Shown here: piece by piece, positions 60,296-64,000 of the stretch | How the letters are laid out: each line of letters opens with the position of its first letter | Numbering within the stretch: position 1 is the stretch's first letter | Source: Triadica sebifera | Taxonomy: Eukaryota; Streptophyta; Magnoliopsida; Malpighiales; Euphorbiaceae | Length of the DNA stretch: 64,000 nucleotides | Assembly: GCA_023653625.1 (NCBI GenBank) | Contig: CM042902.1 | Span: forward strand, 3,665,001-3,729,000 | Direction: 5' to 3' | Position numbers and translations under genes: made by a program | Notes under the pieces: generated by a model | Seen by the model: the letters and a program-made list of their open reading frames with translations, nothing else | What the model was told of the DNA's origin: nothing | Database searches by the model: none

Positions 60296-61015
60296 TTAGT
60301 ATTGTCTATATAGATCTTGTCGAGAAATGTATTTGTCACCTACTTTAATGCACAATTTTGCGGAAATATCGACGCCAAAACCTGCAAACTCCGTCAACAA
60401 CTCATTAAGCCCCTTTAATGGCCAATTGCCAGTCAATCCATCTTGGCGAAAAGCTTCATCACATCGACCGAACTTGGTAATGGCAGAAAGAAAAGTATTT
60501 CTAACACTAGGGATGTCATTAGCTCTAACCAGAACCAAACCATCTTGAAGTTCATCAACGATCTTAGCGTAATATTCGATGCTTGCATCAAGACTTTGGA
60601 CAACTGAAGGTGACTGAGATTTAATCTTGGAATACCTCTTGGAGATGGAGATTGCACTCTCTACTTGTGCAGATAATTGCAAGATGAGGGCATTTAACAC
60701 CGAATAGGAATCCACAATATCTCCACTACTTAAACAAGGAGTAATGAAGGAGGAGCATGTAATAGGGCTGTGACTAGCAGCACACAGTTCATCAAGAACT
60801 GGATTGACAAGTGATGGAGGATTCAAGAATGGAAAATTAAAATGGAAAATTAATGGTTTGCATGGATTATTTGGAGAAATAGAAGATTGATATGGGGGAT
60901 TTGATGATGATGATGGTGATGGGCTTAAGGCTGTTTGATGACCATGAGCCTCCGTAGATAATGAAAAAATATAAGAAACTAATACTAGAATAAAAGGTAA
61001 TTTGTTTAGCTCCAT
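60296..61015 (-). CDS. PMEI-like secreted protein, right (inverted) copy
   Basis: A single-exon 239-residue paralogue of the gene at 57635. It has the same signal peptide type (LPFILVLVSYIFSLSTEA), the SPNNPCKPL and FPFLNPPSLVNPVL blocks, the cysteine pattern LCAASHSPITCSSFITPC, LILQLSAQVESAISI, and a tail FGRCDEAF, NWPLKGLNELLTEFAGFGVD. It runs about ten residues further at the C-terminus (VGDKYISRQDLYRQY) and lacks the long poly-Ser run and His cluster. Its promoter is uninterrupted and aligns with sequence left of the copia element. The family role is apoplastic inhibition of pectin methylesterase or invertase. The two genes are convergent. Confidence 0.85.
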   Translation of the reverse strand: MELNKLPFILVLVSYIFSLSTEAHGHQTALSPSPSSSSNPPYQSSISPNNPCKPLIFHFNFPFLNPPSLVNPVLDELCAASHSPITCSSFITPCLSSGDIVDSYSVLNALILQLSAQVESAISISKRYSKIKSQSPSVVQSLDASIEYYAKIVDELQDGLVLVRANDIPSVRNTFLSAITKFGRCDEAFRQDGLTGNWPLKGLNELLTEFAGFGVDISAKLCIKVGDKYISRQDLYRQY

Positions 61016-61831
61016 TAATTACGAGTTAATTTTCTTGAATATCAAGAAGGGATTAGCTTAATTAGTAAGACGAGACAAAGAAAATTAAAAGCAGTGAAGA
61101 AGGTAGAGACATAAGTTGAGCTTTTAAATGGGTCGAACGGTTAATTATGAAAGGTTACAAATTGCTGCCACAAGTTAACAAATTAACAGTATGTGTTCCC
61201 TTGTTTAATCTTTGTTTGAGATTTTAAAGGGTTTAGATTTACTGTAAACTGTGAAAAGGGGTTAGTTTTCGATGTTTCTCCTCGTCTCTAGGTTTTGGGT
61301 ATTTGTTTCTGTTTGTTTGATGTTCAATCAGTTTACAGCTGCAAAAGTATTATTTAATTTTCAAACTTTAAGATTGCAATCATTTGACTGTATATGCCTA
61401 AATTAGTCTAATATGTGCCAATATTAGCAATTTAGGTAGACATAATTGTTTTTTTTTATCTATAATAAGATGAGATTGGTGCTAGTATTAGTGTATAACC
61501 TACCTAAATCAAATCAATACAGCAAGTAAATCCAAACTACATTTAGTCAATTAAAAATTTAAAAAAAAAATTAGTGAACTCGATGAAATTTTAATTTTTA
61601 AATTTAAATTCAATTCATTTATATGTGAGCTAACTCAGTTATGTTTATAAATGTCAATTAGGTAAAGATAATGCTAATTGGATTGACAGATTTTTCTTCA
61701 TTATTCCGCTTATAATTAAAATGACAAATTTACCCCTATATTATGTCATGTGACCATTTCTAAAATATTTCCATATTATTATTAAGACTTGATAACAATT
61801 AGATTGAGACGTTACTTTGACCTTGTAAATA

Positions 61832-61838
61832 TATAAAA
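61832..61838 (+). promoter_or_regulatory. TATA box of the small gene at 61914
   Basis: TATAAAA in ATATATAAAAGCC lies about 80 bp before the ATG, leaving a leader of about 50 nt. Spacing and sequence fit a plant core promoter. Confidence 0.6.
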
Positions 61839-61913
61839 GCCAAAGCTTATAGCACTTTATAAACTCAGTTACACAAACTCAAATCTTAAAATTTCAAGAT
61901 CTGTATTTCAACC

Positions 61914-62249
61914 ATGGAACTTAGCAGCTGGTGCAACTCTGGCATCACTAATAACATGGATGCCTATGTGAAGGGTCGCCGGTACGATCGGATTGTCTCC
62001 TTCGATGCGTTAGTGGTCCAACCCAAGAAGGCAAGATGGCGATTGCTGTGGAGGAAAATAATGAGGGAGAAGAAGAAGTTTCTTGATTGTTCGTCGAGTC
62101 GAGTGCAATTTTCTTATGATTCTTACGCATATTCTCAGAATTTTGATCAGGGTTCAGTGTGGGCTGATCCTGATACCATGTCTCGCTCTTTCTCTGCCCG
62201 GTTCGCTGTTCCTGACAGAATCTTTGAAAAGAACAGTGAATTCGTATAG
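61914..62249 (+). CDS. small plant-specific protein, unknown function
   Basis: A 111-residue single-exon protein with no signal peptide or membrane segment. It has a basic middle (RWRLLWRKIMREKKKFLDCS), a Tyr/Ser-rich part (YDSYAYSQNFDQG) and a C-terminal block DPDTMSRSFSARFAVPDRIF. I recall small uncharacterised plant proteins with the same SRSFSxRFA ending and a similar Tyr-Asp-x-x-Tyr-x-Gln-Asn-Phe block, but cannot name a function. A TATA box at a good distance, the intact frame and the conserved-looking C-terminal motif support a real gene. Confidence 0.72.
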   Translation: MELSSWCNSGITNNMDAYVKGRRYDRIVSFDALVVQPKKARWRLLWRKIMREKKKFLDCSSSRVQFSYDSYAYSQNFDQGSVWADPDTMSRSFSARFAVPDRIFEKNSEFV

Positions 62250-62259
62250 GCTGATGAAT

Positions 62260-64000
62260 TAAATACATGAAGCAAGAAAAATCGTCTGGTTCATGAAGTT
62301 TTCTAATTCATCTTTCTTAGTTGATTTTGAATATGTAATCTCTGCATTTTTCCTTTTTGGAATATATATTATGTTTACATGTATATTATATCCATATCTT
62401 TTTTTTTTTGGCTTCTTTTCTTCCTCTTCTTTTTCTTTTTTCACTTAGATCATAAGTAACTCAAGATTCTTTTTGGATTATATTGGCCCCTTCAATGTTG
62501 TCTTTTTTCCTAGTTAATTCGAATTGGAGAAAAAACTATCCCATCTCGTTTGTTCAGAATTCTTTAGAATTAGATAACATCATAACAACATGACAATAAC
62601 GATATAAAGAATTATGATGATTAGTGAATGACAAAAACTTAAGCTGCAAGTTGGAATAATTAACTAATTAGTTAACGTCTCTTTGCAACTTCAAGAAATG
62701 CTTTAACATTTTTAAGTATAAAATAAGTCTGGTACGTTGAAAATGGATTGGTCTTTAAATTATTGGTGTTTCTTCACATCACATGGATGGAAGCAATTTA
62801 TTGTATTGGATGTAGAATATGATTCTTAATAGAATTTGCAGCTTCGATTGTGGTACTAAAAATATTAACTAATGGAAATTATTTAAACTATTTCTGATTT
62901 AGTGGTCCAGATATTGAACAATAGTGGGGCATTATAGCAGCTGATCTATCAAGAAAGATCACAGAAAACCATGTGCTTCACTCACAATGGGATCAGCCAA
63001 TATATAATGACGGTAGAGGTTGATATTGCAGCAGATAATAAATGAATAGTTGATGCTTGATGTTTGATTTTTGATTTTTGATTTTTTTGCCCTTTTATTG
63101 TTTTTTTTCCTCCCTCAATCTAAAAAGGCGAAGTTGAATTTGCATTTATGAATATGCTTACATTTCATTAGAATATACACTCAAAAACATTTTGATACAA
63201 ATTAGATCATGGTAAAATAATATGGAGAAAGAGTTATTTAATTTTGATACAATCTTTTCCCTCTTTTCTTCTTTTTTTATTGGTTATGGATGTGTGGCAG
63301 AACCTATCACTACAGGATTGTTGACTTGACAGTTGTAGCATGTAGTCAGTGCATGTGCACCAATTCTGCACAAAGGGCCCAGCTGCTGCATTAAAGGAGC
63401 ATGCTGATTTCAGTTCAATTCAAACTAGTGGGTCATTGCTTGATTAGGGTTCACTCTCCACATTAGGCCCCTCACATGTAAGGTCCACAAACTGTTTATA
63501 TGGCAAAAGGTGAGCTACTTATCCTGTCATAACACTAAAATGGCTCATCTCCATTTCACATTACACAATTTGAAAAATAGCTCCATCACATGTTGATTAC
63601 CACCAAAAGCACAAAGTGGGCAAGAATCAAACCAATCACAAGGTATTGAAGAAGTTTATAAATAAAAGGCCACAAAACCTGAAGTAAAGAATCTCATATA
63701 CCGAGGGACATTAATGGCGCATGCTAAACACCCTTTAGCTCTTTTCTATGCCAATTTGATCCCAAAGTTACATATAAAGAAAGGGCAACATTACAACCCT
63801 ATGAAACTTTAGTCCACTTTTCTCGTACCATTTAATGAAGATTTTCTTTCTTTCGTTCAAAAAAGGAAAAAAAATGAATGGGGCCTATAAGAATCTCCAT
63901 AAGCTCCATATTACATGGGATACACCTCATGTGGAACCCACAGGACCGAAAGTGAGGTACATAATGTATGATTCTGGATACTAAAGAAGCCATCTACAAG
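62260..64000. other. terminal intergenic stretch
   Basis: No gene recognised. It starts with the 3' flank of the gene at 61914. The 63.3-63.6 kb part is less AT-rich, but open frames are short and without signatures. It may be the flank of a gene beyond the window. Confidence 0.45.

Overview
The window is nuclear DNA of a eudicot plant. Genes carry GT-AG introns and long AT-rich intergenic stretches, plant-only families are present (tau-class GST, DUF630/DUF632 protein, LEA-2 protein, PMEI-like proteins, G-type-lectin kinase remnants), and there is a Ty1-copia retrotransposon plus LINE debris. A woody rosid is plausible, but the sequence alone does not fix the species.

Layout. 1-4.4 kb: gene-free, with degenerate repeats. 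4.6-6.4 kb: intronless PDX1.2-type vitamin B6 pseudoenzyme with a perfect heat-shock element upstream, followed by a decayed PDX1 relic. 6.9-9.1 kb (minus): BAC2-type mitochondrial basic amino acid carrier. 12.4-13.5 kb (minus): three-exon TMA7 gene. 15.7-17.9 kb (minus): debris of receptor-like kinases. 18-23.7 kb: gene-poor. 24.1-26.5 kb: IST1-like ESCRT protein, with a decayed LINE 3' end just downstream on the opposite strand. 29.0-33.1 kb: nine-exon METTL22-like methyltransferase. 35.2-36.0 kb: tau GST with an altered active-site motif. 36-40 kb: gene-free. 41.1-45.1 kb: N-myristoylation-type DUF630/DUF632 (NRG2-like) protein. 46.2-48.3 kb (minus): seven-exon Rab5/RABF2-like GTPase. 49.8-51.1 kb: LEA-2 membrane protein. 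52.4-57.6 kb: complete copia element. 57.6-58.3 and 60.3-61.0 kb: an inverted pair of secreted PMEI-like proteins. 61.9-62.2 kb: small plant-specific protein. 62.3-64 kb: no gene seen.

The genes are independent housekeeping or stress loci, not an operon-like set. The most interesting feature is the 52-61 kb segment. Two PMEI-like paralogues lie in inverted orientation and share promoter sequence. A nearly intact copia element (two 476-bp LTRs differing at 2 positions by eye, 5-bp target duplication TAACA) has landed 11 bp before the start codon of the left copy. It separates that gene from its ancestral promoter by 5.2 kb and places an LTR with a TATA box and an ATG-free leader directly in front of it. 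No CRISPR array, tRNA or rRNA was seen. Exon borders were assigned by hand from GT-AG sites and reading-frame continuity.
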